Source: Nocardia wallacei (GTDB lineage: Bacteria > Actinomycetota > Actinomycetes > Mycobacteriales > Mycobacteriaceae). Taken from it: a stretch of 36,709 nucleotides of DNA. The stretch is taken from positions 1 through 36,709 of the forward strand of contig NZ_JARWQD010000396.1 of NCBI RefSeq assembly GCF_029869545.1. Direction: 5' to 3'. Positions within the stretch are counted from its first letter, which is position 1. The number at the start of each line of letters is the position of its first letter. Both the position numbers and the translations under genes were made by a program. Below the pieces are notes generated by a model, which worked only from the letters and a program-made list of their open reading frames with translations, made no database searches and was not told where the DNA came from. This document shows, in pieces, positions 1 to 7,879 of the stretch.

Positions 1-120
1 CCCCTCCTTTCCACCACCCCACCCCCCCCCCCCCCCCCACCCAACCAAACCCCCCCCCCCCCCCCCCCCTTGCCCCCCCCCCCCCCCCCCCCCCGCGGGG
101 GCCCCCCCCCCCACGTCTCA
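1..120. other. Low-complexity poly-C contig edge
   Basis: Almost pure cytosine with a few A, T and G interruptions. No coding or regulatory signal is visible. Together with the similar C/G-rich right edge it looks like unreliable sequence at the end of a draft contig rather than real genomic DNA. Confidence 0.7.
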
Positions 121-520
121 CCGGAGTGCAGCCTCCCAACCTTGGCGTAAACCACCTCTGTTCCCGGCGTGCGCCGCCTATTCGCGGCATGCAGCACCCG
201 CCAGACCTGGCGTGGCGCCCTCTACCCCCGGCGTGCCGCGCCCTCTATCTCTGGCGTGCCGCCGTCTATTTCTGGTGTGCGGCGCCCTCTATTCCTGGTG
301 TGCCGCTCTCTGTTTCTGGTGTGTGGCGCCCTCTATCTCTGGCGTGCCGCCGTCTGTTTCTGGTGTGCGGGGCCCTCTATTCCCGGCGTGCCTCCGCCCC
401 TTCTATTCCTGGCGTACGGCCCCTCTATTCCGGGCGTGCCGCTCCTCTATTTCCCGGCGTGCCGCCCCTCTATTTCCCGGCGTGCCGCTTCTCTATTTCC
501 CGGCGTGCTTTTGGCCGGGA
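121..520. repeat. Tandem repeat array, ~22-bp units, 44/88-bp higher order
   Basis: About 17 imperfect units are marked by a GGYGTG core at positions 144, 166, 186, 209, 230, 253, 274, 297, 318, 341, 362, 385, 411, 433, 456, 479 and 502. Between 230 and 385 the spacing alternates 23 and 21 bp, giving a 44-bp dimer. Units 88 bp apart are the most alike (253-296 resembles 341-384). From 411 on, the units are 22-23 bp with a CTATTTCCC motif before the core. The period is not a multiple of three, so open frames across it are not credible coding. The array ends a few bases from the stop of the SRPBCC gene at 521, so it would be its 3' flank on the minus strand. Function unknown. Confidence 0.85.
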
Positions 521-1018
521 TCACTGCTCCGCGAGCTGCTCGTAGTACTCCTTCATCGCCGGGTAGTAGTCGTCGAAGTCCGGGAGGTCGTTGTCCGCGC
601 GCGCGGCCACCAAGGCGTCCAGGTAGTACTCCCAGCCGGGGCCGACACCGCTGACGTCGGCGTCCGGATCCAGGTGGTGGGTGAGCCGCAGCTCCGTCGT
701 GCCCGCCCGCTCGGACAGGTGCAGTTCCAGCCGCCAGGTGCCGTGGTCGTCGATGGTGGTCAGGGCCAGGTGCCGCGGCGGTTCGCAGGCGTCGATATGC
801 GCCTCCGTCCAGGGCATGCCGTCCTCGAGGACCAGCTGGATCTTGATGTTGCGACCCGGCCCGCCCTCGCCTTCCCAGGGGCCGAACCAGCGTGCGGTGC
901 GGTCGGATTCGGTGACGCTGGCCCACACGTCGTCGATCGGCGCCCGGAAGGGTCTGGTGAGTGTCAGGTCGCGGCCGGTGGCGGTGCGGGTCAGGCGGCC
1001 GGTGGGTGGGGTGGTCAT
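521..1018 (-). CDS. SRPBCC / AHSA1-like domain protein
   Basis: A 165-residue protein with the START-like fold pattern of the AHSA1/SRPBCC group: the opening TRPFRAPIDDVWASVTESD, then the RTARWFGPWEG turn, a central WRLELHLSE strand region and a C-terminal helix (GWEYYLDALVAA). Family members bind small hydrophobic ligands or act as co-factors of a partner regulator; no catalytic residue can be assigned. The ATG overlaps the stop of the upstream ArsR gene by 4 bp (ATGA), so the two are translationally coupled. ArsR-SRPBCC pairs are a common actinobacterial arrangement in which the SRPBCC gene is controlled by its ArsR partner. Ligand unknown. Confident on family, not on role. Confidence 0.88.
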   Translation of the reverse strand: MTTPPTGRLTRTATGRDLTLTRPFRAPIDDVWASVTESDRTARWFGPWEGEGGPGRNIKIQLVLEDGMPWTEAHIDACEPPRHLALTTIDDHGTWRLELHLSERAGTTELRLTHHLDPDADVSGVGPGWEYYLDALVAARADNDLPDFDDYYPAMKEYYEQLAEQ

Positions 1019-1434
1019 GCGGTGTTCTCCCTCGTGCTGTGCGGATCCGCGGCGCCGGTGCGCGCGGAGGTCGGGAATCGTTGTGGCGCAACGGATTCAC
1101 GTTGATGGTCGGCGCGGTGTTCGCGGCGCGTCCGGTAGACCTCGGTCGCCAGGGCGTCGAGGCGGTGCTCCCAGGCATCGACTCGGTCGAATGTCGCTAT
1201 CCACGAGGCGATTTCGTGCAGAGGCTCGGTATTCAGGCGGTAGTACCGCTGCCTGCCCACGAGTTCGTCCCGCACCAGCCCGCTCTCCCGGAGCACTCGC
1301 AGATGCCTGCTGATGGCGGGCCTGCTGATGCTGAACTCCGCGGCGATCGCGCCCGCGGTGAGCTGGGTCCCGCGCAGCATCTCGAGGATCTCCCGCCGGA
1401 TCGGATCGGCGATCGCGCCCGCCACTTCGTCCAC
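1015..1434 (-). CDS. ArsR/SmtB-family transcriptional regulator
   Basis: A 139-residue protein with a winged helix-turn-helix in its first 85 residues: ADPIRREILEMLRG, the recognition segment AAEFSISRPAISRHLRVLRE, and a wing ending in GRQRYYRLN. No metal-binding cysteine cluster (CxC) is present, so it is unlikely to be a metal sensor; it belongs to the group paired with SRPBCC proteins. The start is GTG at 1434, with no Shine-Dalgarno sequence; a TANNNT -10 box (TACGCT, 1441-1446 on the minus strand) lies 6 nt upstream, which suggests a leaderless message. The C-terminal 50 residues are hydrophilic and Arg-rich. It forms an operon with the SRPBCC gene and probably represses itself through the palindrome directly upstream. 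Confidence 0.9.
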   Translation of the reverse strand: MDEVAGAIADPIRREILEMLRGTQLTAGAIAAEFSISRPAISRHLRVLRESGLVRDELVGRQRYYRLNTEPLHEIASWIATFDRVDAWEHRLDALATEVYRTRREHRADHQRESVAPQRFPTSARTGAADPHSTRENTA

Positions 1435-1440
1435 ACGTAA

Positions 1441-1461
1441 AGCGTAACGAGTTAGTTACGC
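1441..1461 (-). promoter_or_regulatory. ArsR operator and probable leaderless promoter
   Basis: A perfect inverted repeat, GCGTAAC and GTTACGC separated by 6 bp (1442-1461), lies 8 bp upstream of the ArsR GTG. It overlaps the likely -10 element TACGCT. The location is that expected for ArsR autorepression. Binding by this ArsR is inferred from position only. Confidence 0.7.
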
Positions 1462-1502
1462 GTTTGTCCAGCCCTCGGCCCGGCCGGATCGGCCGGGCGG
1501 AT

Positions 1503-1778
1503 CTACAGGCTGAAGGCGATCGAACGCAGGATCAGGACGACGATGAAGACGGCGGTGAAGGCCAGGTCGAGCCCGACATTTCCGATCCGTACCGGTTTCA
1601 GTACGCGTCGCACCGGCGCGATCACGGGTTCGGTCGCCGAATGGGTGTACCGGCGCACCTTCCACAACCATCGGGGGCTGTTGCCCAGCATCTCCGCCCA
1701 GTCCACGATCAGGCGGGCGATGAGCAGCAGCAGGAAGATCGTCAAGACCCACCCGAGCAGGGTTCCGAGCAGACTCAT
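1503..1778 (-). CDS. YggT-family membrane protein
   Basis: A 91-residue integral membrane protein with two hydrophobic segments, about residues 5-23 (LLGWVLTIFLLLLIARLIV) and 71-90 (LAFTAVFIVVLILRSIAFSL). They flank the polar family loop TEPVIAPVRRVLKPVRIG, which matches the TEPxxxPxRRxxP signature of YggT. A GGAAGG ribosome binding site precedes the ATG. YggT members are often encoded near sepF and divIVA in the division cluster, but this copy stands alone between the ArsR pair and a HAD gene. The function of the family is not settled (osmotic adaptation, envelope or organelle division roles have been proposed). Confidence 0.88.
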   Translation of the reverse strand: MSLLGTLLGWVLTIFLLLLIARLIVDWAEMLGNSPRWLWKVRRYTHSATEPVIAPVRRVLKPVRIGNVGLDLAFTAVFIVVLILRSIAFSL

Positions 1779-1956
1779 GCCGTCACCTTCCCAACCGGCC
1801 CCGCACCGCGGGGCGCAATAGCGATAATTCGCTGTCCTACCAGTATCAACGCCGGGCAGCGCGAGAAAGTGCCCGGCGGTGGAACACGATGTCGGCCCGG
1901 CGGGTCGCCGCTCTGCTCCGGTGCCGGATTACCCCATCCGCCACTGGCGAGCGGAT

Positions 1957-1970
1957 ACCGTACGTACGGT
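1957..1970. promoter_or_regulatory. 14-bp perfect palindrome upstream of HAD gene
   Basis: ACCGTACGTACGGT is a perfect palindrome 48 bp before the ATG of the HAD gene, within the 240-bp gap between yggT and that gene. The size and symmetry fit a dimeric repressor site of TetR type. The rest of the gap (1779-1956) shows no gene. Candidate regulator unknown; the nearby TetR at 2764-3321 is one possibility. Confidence 0.45.
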
Positions 1971-2018
1971 GGTCCGGGACGGGTGGCGGTGCCGGGATGA
2001 TTCGGAAGGAGACGCACG

Positions 2019-2738
2019 ATGACCGAATTCGACAGCGACAGTGTGCAAGTGGTGGCCTGCGACGTCTTCGGCACCACGGTGGACTGGTTCACCGGTGTTG
2101 CCGAACAGGCGGGCGCCGAATTCCGTTCGGCGGGTGCCGATCTCGACGCGGGAACCTTCGCCGAAGAGTGGCGCGATATGTATCTGCCTGCGATGCAACG
2201 GGTTCGAGACGGCGAGCGGCCGTGGGCCTATCTCGACACTCTGCACCGGGAATCGCTGGACACGCTGCTCGACCGCCACGGCGTGGCACTGGACGAGGCC
2301 GCGCGCGCCCGGCTGGTTCGGGCCTGGCATCTGCTGCCCGCCTGGCCGGACGCGTTCGCGGGGCTGGGCCGCCTGCGTGCGCGGTACACCGTGGCCGCGC
2401 TGTCCAACGGCGGGTTCGCGCTGCTCACCCGCCTGGTCAAGAACGAGGGACTGCCCTTCGACTGCGTCATCTCCGCGGAGCTCGCGCGCTCCTACAAACC
2501 GGCCCCGGAGGTATACCGCACCGCCGCGAGCCTGCTCGACGTCGATCCCGGCCGGGTGCTGATGGTCGCCGCGCACATCTGGGATATCGACGGCGCTCGC
2601 GCCGCGGGCCTGCGCACCGCCTTCCTCGAACGCCCCGGCGAGAAGGGCCCGCACCGCAAGGCGGACCTCGCCGAAAGCACCACCGGCGACCTGAAAGTCA
2701 CGAGTTTCTTCGAACTCGCCGACCTGTTGGGCTGCTGA
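2019..2738 (+). CDS. HAD-superfamily hydrolase, haloacid dehalogenase type II-like
   Basis: A 239-residue HAD hydrolase. Motif I is CDVFGTTVDW, with nucleophile Asp15; motif II is LSNGGF; the motif III lysine sits in SYKPAPEVY; motif IV is AAHIWDIDGARAAG. The alpha-helical cap lies between motifs I and II. The layout is that of L-2-haloacid dehalogenase-like proteins, but the usual SSN of motif IV is AAH here, so the true enzyme's catalytic Asn is replaced by His. The substrate may therefore not be a haloacid. A GGAAGGAG site 7 nt before the ATG supports the start. Convergent with the TetR gene that follows. Confidence 0.85.
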   Translation: MTEFDSDSVQVVACDVFGTTVDWFTGVAEQAGAEFRSAGADLDAGTFAEEWRDMYLPAMQRVRDGERPWAYLDTLHRESLDTLLDRHGVALDEAARARLVRAWHLLPAWPDAFAGLGRLRARYTVAALSNGGFALLTRLVKNEGLPFDCVISAELARSYKPAPEVYRTAASLLDVDPGRVLMVAAHIWDIDGARAAGLRTAFLERPGEKGPHRKADLAESTTGDLKVTSFFELADLLGC

Positions 2739-2763
2739 ACCACCAGGGCGTCAACGATTCCGA

Positions 2764-3321
2764 TCAATCCCGCAGGGCGGCTATGGCCGTGACGCCCGCG
2801 GTCAAGGTGTCGATATCGACCGGATCGTCGGTGACCAAGGCGTGCACCAGGATTCCGTCCAGGTAGACGGCGATAGCGCGGGCCGCACGGGGTCCGACCC
2901 GGGGTGCCAGGACCTCGCCCAGGCCGTCGGACCACAGCCGGGCCAGCGGCCGAAGTTCGGGGCGGTGTGCCGCTGCGGCGTAGAGCTCGTTCAGGCTGCG
3001 GTGGCGATCGACGTCGGCCACGGTCTCGGCGACGAAGCCGGCCAGCGTGGCCGCCAGATCGTCGGTGGTGGCCAGGTCTTGATTCCATTGCTGCAGCGCC
3101 CGCACCGAGACATTCGCGGCGTGCCGCAGGCCGAGCCGGATCAGTTCGTCGAGATCCTTGAAGTAGTAGGTGGTGGACCCGACCGGCACCCCGGCCACCT
3201 CGGCGACCCGCCGGTGCGTGACTCCGGCGACGCCCCGTTCGGCGATGACCCGGACCGCGGCCTCGATGATGGCGCGCCGCCGCCCCTCCGGATCGCGAGC
3301 GCGCCGCGCGGGCCGGGTCAA
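2764..3321 (-). CDS. TetR-family regulator, partner of Mmr efflux gene
   Basis: A 185-residue TetR regulator when begun at the TTG at 3321, whose bases overlap the TGA stop of the upstream efflux gene (TTGA), a coupling arrangement. The N-terminal helix-turn-helix is clear: RRRAIIEAAVRVIAERGVAG, then THRRVAEVAGVPVGSTTYYF and KDLDELIRLGL. The remaining helices form the ligand and dimer domain. The open frame extends a further 109 codons upstream, but that part is the out-of-frame shadow of the efflux gene. Its likely target is the GTAC-rich repeat upstream of the efflux gene (3660-3683), making an autoregulated drug-responsive operon. Confidence 0.88.
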   Translation of the reverse strand: MTRPARRARDPEGRRRAIIEAAVRVIAERGVAGVTHRRVAEVAGVPVGSTTYYFKDLDELIRLGLRHAANVSVRALQQWNQDLATTDDLAATLAGFVAETVADVDRHRSLNELYAAAAHRPELRPLARLWSDGLGEVLAPRVGPRAARAIAVYLDGILVHALVTDDPVDIDTLTAGVTAIAALRD

Positions 3322-3641
3322 TGGGCACCCGCCAGGTTCAGGGTCACGACCCCCGCGATCACCAACGCGACGCCCACGACCTTGGCGACCGACAGCGGCT
3401 CCTGCAGAAACAGCACACCCACCAGCACGATCGCCGCGGTCCCCACGGCCGACCACACCGCATACGCCACGCCCATCTGCAGTCCCCGCGTGAGCGCCTG
3501 CGCCAGCAGCGTGAACGACGCGGCGTACCCGGCCAGCACCACGAGCGTCGGCCACAACCGAGTAAACCCCTCGGTGCTCTTCATCAGACTGGTAGCGATC
3601 ACCTCGACCACGATCGCACCGGCAAGAAGCAGATATCCCAC
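3318..3641 (-). CDS. mmr: Small multidrug resistance efflux protein (Mmr/EmrE type)
   Basis: A 107-residue, four-helix SMR transporter. The catalytic glutamate sits in helix 1 (YLLLAGAIVVEVIATSLMKS), followed by the SMR signatures EGFTRLWP, GVAYAVWSAVGT and the C-terminus VVTLNLAGAH. The text closely resembles mycobacterial Mmr as I recall it, which exports quaternary ammonium compounds and dyes by proton antiport as an antiparallel dimer. I chose the GTG at 3641 because AGAGGA lies 6 nt upstream and the length fits the family; a GTG at 3662 would add seven residues overlapping the operator. It is first in an operon with the TetR gene. Confidence 0.92.
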   Translation of the reverse strand: MGYLLLAGAIVVEVIATSLMKSTEGFTRLWPTLVVLAGYAASFTLLAQALTRGLQMGVAYAVWSAVGTAAIVLVGVLFLQEPLSVAKVVGVALVIAGVVTLNLAGAH

Positions 3642-3659
3642 GGCCCATCCTCTAGTGCG

Positions 3660-3683
3660 CAAACGTACATGTACAAACGTACA
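3660..3683 (-). promoter_or_regulatory. Operator upstream of mmr: direct and inverted repeats
   Basis: On the minus strand the 10-mer TGTACGTTTG occurs twice, separated by TACA (3683-3674 and 3669-3660). The same stretch holds the perfect palindrome GTACATGTAC (3665-3674) and a TGTAC/GTACA inverted repeat (3670-3683). It lies 19 bp upstream of the mmr start. It is the obvious binding site for the co-transcribed TetR. Confidence 0.7.
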
Positions 3684-3754
3684 CTAGCTCCTGCCCCGGA
3701 ATTGCCCGCGGCATCAACCCCTTTCGCTTCGCCGGTTGCGGCATGATCCCAGAG

Positions 3755-4179
3755 ATGGACCGGGTACCCTTCGACGTCGACGACTACGAGCGCCGGGTCC
3801 GTTCGAGCCCGTGCTTCATCTGCGCGATCGTCGCCGGTGTGCACGACTCCACGCTCGAGCGGATCGTCGCGGAGGACAGCGAGAACGTCGCGTTCCTGTG
3901 CCGGTATCCCACCCTGGTCGGACATGTCCTCGTGGCGCCGAAGTCGCACCGCGAGCGTCCGAACGGACCTATGTGCTGAGTCTCGGTAGTCGGCAGGGCA
4001 ATTCGCACCTGCACTGGCATATCGCGCCGCTGCCGCCGGGCGTGCCGTATCGCGAGCAACAGTTGCATGCGCTGGCGGCCGAGAACGGGGTGCTGGCGTG
4101 GTCGCAGCAGCAGGCGGATGAGTTGGCGTGCGAATTGCGGGTGGTGCTGGGGACTTCGGGCGCCACGCCGCCGGGGTGA
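3755..4179 (+). pseudogene. HIT-family hydrolase, disrupted by internal deletion/frameshift
   Basis: The N-terminal half reads in one frame from ATG 3755 (MDRVPFDVDDYERR, CFICAIVAG, ENVAFLCRYPTLVGHVLVAPKSHRE) and stops at 3979. The C-terminal half continues in another frame from about 3957 (ERTYVLSLGSRQGN, then the HIT motif HLHWHIAPLPPG, PYREQQLHALAAENGVL). A normal HIT protein has about 35 residues between the two blocks; here they are missing, and the junction at about 3950-3960 also shifts frame. The histidine triad is intact but is not joined to a start. HIT proteins are nucleotide hydrolases or transferases. Simple read error would not explain the missing residues. Confidence 0.8.
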
Positions 4180-4562
4180 TTGCAAAACGGGCGGGTGTTG
4201 CGCAGGGTTGGCGGGTATGTCCGTTGCTTGCCCGTCCTGCTCGTGGCCGTCGCCCATGCACGTGTCTTCGCATGGTGCGGTTCGTTATTTACGGTGTGTG
4301 TGCGGGAAGTGGCTTGCCGCACACGGGGGTGGGGTGAGCGTGATCGCGGGACGGGGGAGCTGTGCTAGGTCCGCGCCGGTCGCGGACCATCTGGAACTCA
4401 TTCCGCTCAGCGGGGATTCGTCCACTACGGCGGAGTAGCAGTCTCGAACCTCATGGGGCAGCGGACTTTCGTGCCGGAGTCCGGGCTCAGGTCGGCCGAT
4501 CATCGGCGAACCACGGGCGGGAGGTCCGTATTCGGGTGAGAGTCCGCTGGACGTGGAGACGG
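4180..4562. other. 383-bp gap without a recognisable gene
   Basis: No open frame here has family features. Two hairpins are visible on the plus strand: GTGTGCGG paired with CCGCACAC (4298-4324) and GGTCCGC paired with GCGGACC (4368-4388). Neither is followed by a T-run. It may be the eroded 3' flank of the broken HIT gene and the 3' region of the SMR gene at 4563. Confidence 0.5.
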
Positions 4563-4877
4563 TCAGTGGAAGAGCTTTAGTCCCACGACGCCCGCGATGA
4601 TCAGCAGCAGGCACAGGATGCGGGGCAGGCTGGTGGATTCCCCGAGCCAGACCATCCCCACCAGTGCGGTCCCGACCGCCCCGATGCCGACCCACACCGC
4701 GTACCCCGTCCCCACCGGGATCTTGTGCAGTGCCAGCCCCAGCCCGCCCATGCTGAGGGCCAGCGTGACCACGAAGATCACCGTCGGCAACGGTTTGCTG
4801 AACCCGTGCGACTTCTCCAGCGCAATCGCCCACGCGGTCTCCATGAATCCCGACACCACGAGCAGAATCCAGGTCAT
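4563..4877 (-). CDS. SMR-family transporter, Gdx/SugE type
   Basis: A 104-residue four-helix SMR protein. Helix 1 carries the essential glutamate in VVSGFMETAWAIALEKSHGF, and later blocks are PVGTGYAVWVGIGAVGTALVG, GES and IAGVVGLKLFH. The WAxALxxSxGF pattern and the ending GLKL match the SugE/Gdx subgroup, known to export guanidinium, rather than the EmrE subgroup. I chose ATG 4877 because the protein then aligns with the family; an upstream extension to 4958 would run through a strong hairpin. No good ribosome binding site precedes the ATG. Substrate specificity is inferred from subfamily only. Confidence 0.85.
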   Translation of the reverse strand: MTWILLVVSGFMETAWAIALEKSHGFSKPLPTVIFVVTLALSMGGLGLALHKIPVGTGYAVWVGIGAVGTALVGMVWLGESTSLPRILCLLLIIAGVVGLKLFH

Positions 4878-4889
4878 GGATGCCACGGT

Positions 4890-4909
4890 AGGCGACCGCG
4901 TGGTCGCCT
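4890..4909 (-). promoter_or_regulatory. Strong hairpin in leader of Gdx-like gene
   Basis: A perfect 8-bp stem, AGGCGACC and GGTCGCCT, closed by a 4-nt loop that reads ACGC on the transcript strand. It ends 12 nt before the ATG. The loop resembles, but does not match, the ACGR tetraloop of guanidine-II (mini-ykkC) hairpins, and only one hairpin is present. It could control translation or be incidental. Confidence 0.4.
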
Positions 4910-5003
4910 CCGGGGATTTAGGTCTTCGCCGAACATTCGCCCGCCATGGTCGCCGCACGCGCGCGGGGGATGTTGGGCCTGGTTTGCGGCCGGAATGTTG
5001 GGA

Positions 5004-6116
<1,113 letters not shown>

Positions 6117-6126
6117 GGTCTTTTCC

Positions 6127-6999
6127 TTACTTGATGGCGCCGAAGGACAGGCCGCGCACGAGCTTGTTCTGCGCGAGCCATCCGGCGAGGACGACGGGGA
6201 GGGCGGCGAGCACCGCCGCGGCCGACAGCCGCGCCCAGTACAGCCCCTCGCCGGTGATGAAGCCGACGAGGAACACCGGCATCGTCTGGGCCTGCACGGC
6301 GGTCAGGTTCACGGCGAAGAAGAATTCGTTCCAGGAGAAGATGACGCAGATCAGCGCGGTCGCGGCGATCCCGGGCGAGACCAGCGGCAGGATCACCTCG
6401 CGCACCGCGGTCCACAGGCTCGCGCCGTCCATGCTCGCGGCCTCGAGCAGCTCACCCGGAACCTCCAGGAAGAACGACCGCATCATCCACACCGCGATCG
6501 GCAGGTTCATGGCGGTGTAGAGCACCACCAGCGCCCAGATGTTGTCCAGCAGGCCGATATCGCCGACGATCACATACAGCGGCACGATGGCCGCCACGAT
6601 CGGCAGCATCTTGGTGCCGAGGAAGAACATCATCGCGTCGCGGGTGTTGCGCACCGGCCGCAGCGACAACGCGAAGGCGGCCGGAATGCCCAGGGCCAGA
6701 ACGACAATGGTGGACATGGCGGTGGCGAAGGTGGAGTTCAGCAGCGCCGTGCCGATGCCGCTGTCGAGGACGGCGGAGAACTGGTCCAGGGTGGGGGTGA
6801 ACAGCAGTTTCGGCGGATCGGTGTAGGCGTCGCCCTCCTGCTTGAACGCCGTGAGCACCATCCACAGCACCGGGAAGAACATCCCGATGCCGACCACCCA
6901 CGCCAGCACACCCCAGAGCATGCCGGGGCCCCAGCGCCGCTTGCGCGCCGGAATTCGGTGTGCGGCAGTCGTTTCGACGGTGGGAGCGGTGGTTGTCAT
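6127..6999 (-). CDS. Polyol/sugar ABC transporter permease (MalG/SmoG-like)
   Basis: A 290-residue inner-membrane permease with six predicted helices, beginning with LWGVLAWVVGIGMFFPVLWMV after a hydrophilic N-terminus. The EAA loop that contacts the ATPase reads EAASMDGASLWTAVREVILP, followed by WNEFFFAVNLT, typical of the second CUT1 permease. The ATG at 6999 overlaps the stop of the upstream permease by one base (TGATG), with GGAGG nearby. A longer upstream reading of this frame is the shadow of the other permease. It forms the translocation pore with the 6999-7877 product. Confidence 0.92.
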   Translation of the reverse strand: MTTTAPTVETTAAHRIPARKRRWGPGMLWGVLAWVVGIGMFFPVLWMVLTAFKQEGDAYTDPPKLLFTPTLDQFSAVLDSGIGTALLNSTFATAMSTIVVLALGIPAAFALSLRPVRNTRDAMMFFLGTKMLPIVAAIVPLYVIVGDIGLLDNIWALVVLYTAMNLPIAVWMMRSFFLEVPGELLEAASMDGASLWTAVREVILPLVSPGIAATALICVIFSWNEFFFAVNLTAVQAQTMPVFLVGFITGEGLYWARLSAAAVLAALPVVLAGWLAQNKLVRGLSFGAIK

Positions 7000-7877
7000 C
7001 ACGCCGCCTCCTCTTTCCCGGTGAAGGATTTGAACAGCAGTCGCAGCGCGAACGTCGCGACAACGGTGGTGGCGATGACGGTGACCACGCCCATGGCGGC
7101 GGCCTGGCCGATGTCGAAGCCGAGGAAGGCGCGCTGATAGATGTAGAACGGCAGGTTTGAGCTGGCGATGCCCGGCCCGCCCGAGGTCATCATGTACACC
7201 GCGTCGAAGGTGTTGATCAGGTATATAGCGCCCAGTACGGCGCCGAGTTCGATGAACCGGCGCAGATGCGGCAGCGTGAGTTCGCGGAAGATCTGCAGGG
7301 AGTTGGCGCCGTCGACGCGCGCGGCCTCGACGACATCGCGCGGCATCGACTGCAGCCCGGCCAGGATCAGCAGCATCATGAACGGCGTCCACTGCCACAC
7401 CAGGTCGGCCATGACCGCGGGCAGCGGATACCTGCTCACCCAGTCGATCCGGTCCACCCCGAACGGCCGCAGCACGAAGTTGATCAGGCCGAAGACGGGA
7501 TCGAGCATGGTCGTCTTCCAGATCAGCGCCGCCGCAACGGGTGTCACGAGGAACGGCGTGATCAGCAGGGTGCGCACGATGCCGCGGCCGAGGAAGGCGC
7601 GGTCGAGCAGCAGCGCCAGCAGCAGTCCGAGCACCACCGCCAGGAGCACCGTCCCGACGATCATGATCACCGTATTGAGCGTGACCTGCCGGAACTGACT
7701 GTCGCGGAACACATCCACGTAGTTCTGCAGGCCGATGAACTCCCGGGAGCCGGGCCGCACCAGATTCCACGACTGCGTCGAGTAGAACAGCGTGAACACG
7801 AACGGCACCTGCGTGACCACGACGAGGAAGATCAGCGCGGGCAGCAGCGGCCCGCGGCGACGCCAGGTATCGGACAT
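6999..7877 (-). CDS. Polyol/sugar ABC transporter permease (MalF/SmoF-like)
   Basis: A 292-residue permease. It opens with a short basic tail and helix 1 (LLPALIFLVVVTQVPFVFTLFY), has a periplasmic segment (SREFIGLQNYVDVFRD), and further helices including ILAGLQSMP. The EAA motif is EAARVDGANSLQIFRELTLP. The TSGGPGIASSNLPFYIYQRAF stretch is characteristic of the first permease in CUT1 sugar operons. The ATG at 7877 follows the stop of the binding-protein gene by 2 bp. It partners the downstream permease and the ATPase at 5004. Confidence 0.92.
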   Translation of the reverse strand: MSDTWRRRGPLLPALIFLVVVTQVPFVFTLFYSTQSWNLVRPGSREFIGLQNYVDVFRDSQFRQVTLNTVIMIVGTVLLAVVLGLLLALLLDRAFLGRGIVRTLLITPFLVTPVAAALIWKTTMLDPVFGLINFVLRPFGVDRIDWVSRYPLPAVMADLVWQWTPFMMLLILAGLQSMPRDVVEAARVDGANSLQIFRELTLPHLRRFIELGAVLGAIYLINTFDAVYMMTSGGPGIASSNLPFYIYQRAFLGFDIGQAAAMGVVTVIATTVVATFALRLLFKSFTGKEEAA

Positions 7878-7879
7878 GA

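Noticed and set aside
121..520. CRISPR array or coding repeats
   Set aside because: Units of 20-26 bp follow each other without unique spacers, and the period does not keep a reading frame.
4285..4562. Small gene in the gap after the HIT pseudogene
   Set aside because: Open frames there have no ribosome binding site, domain or hydrophobic pattern.
4890..4909. Full guanidine-II riboswitch
   Set aside because: Only one hairpin, and its loop is ACGC instead of ACGR; kept only as an unexplained hairpin.
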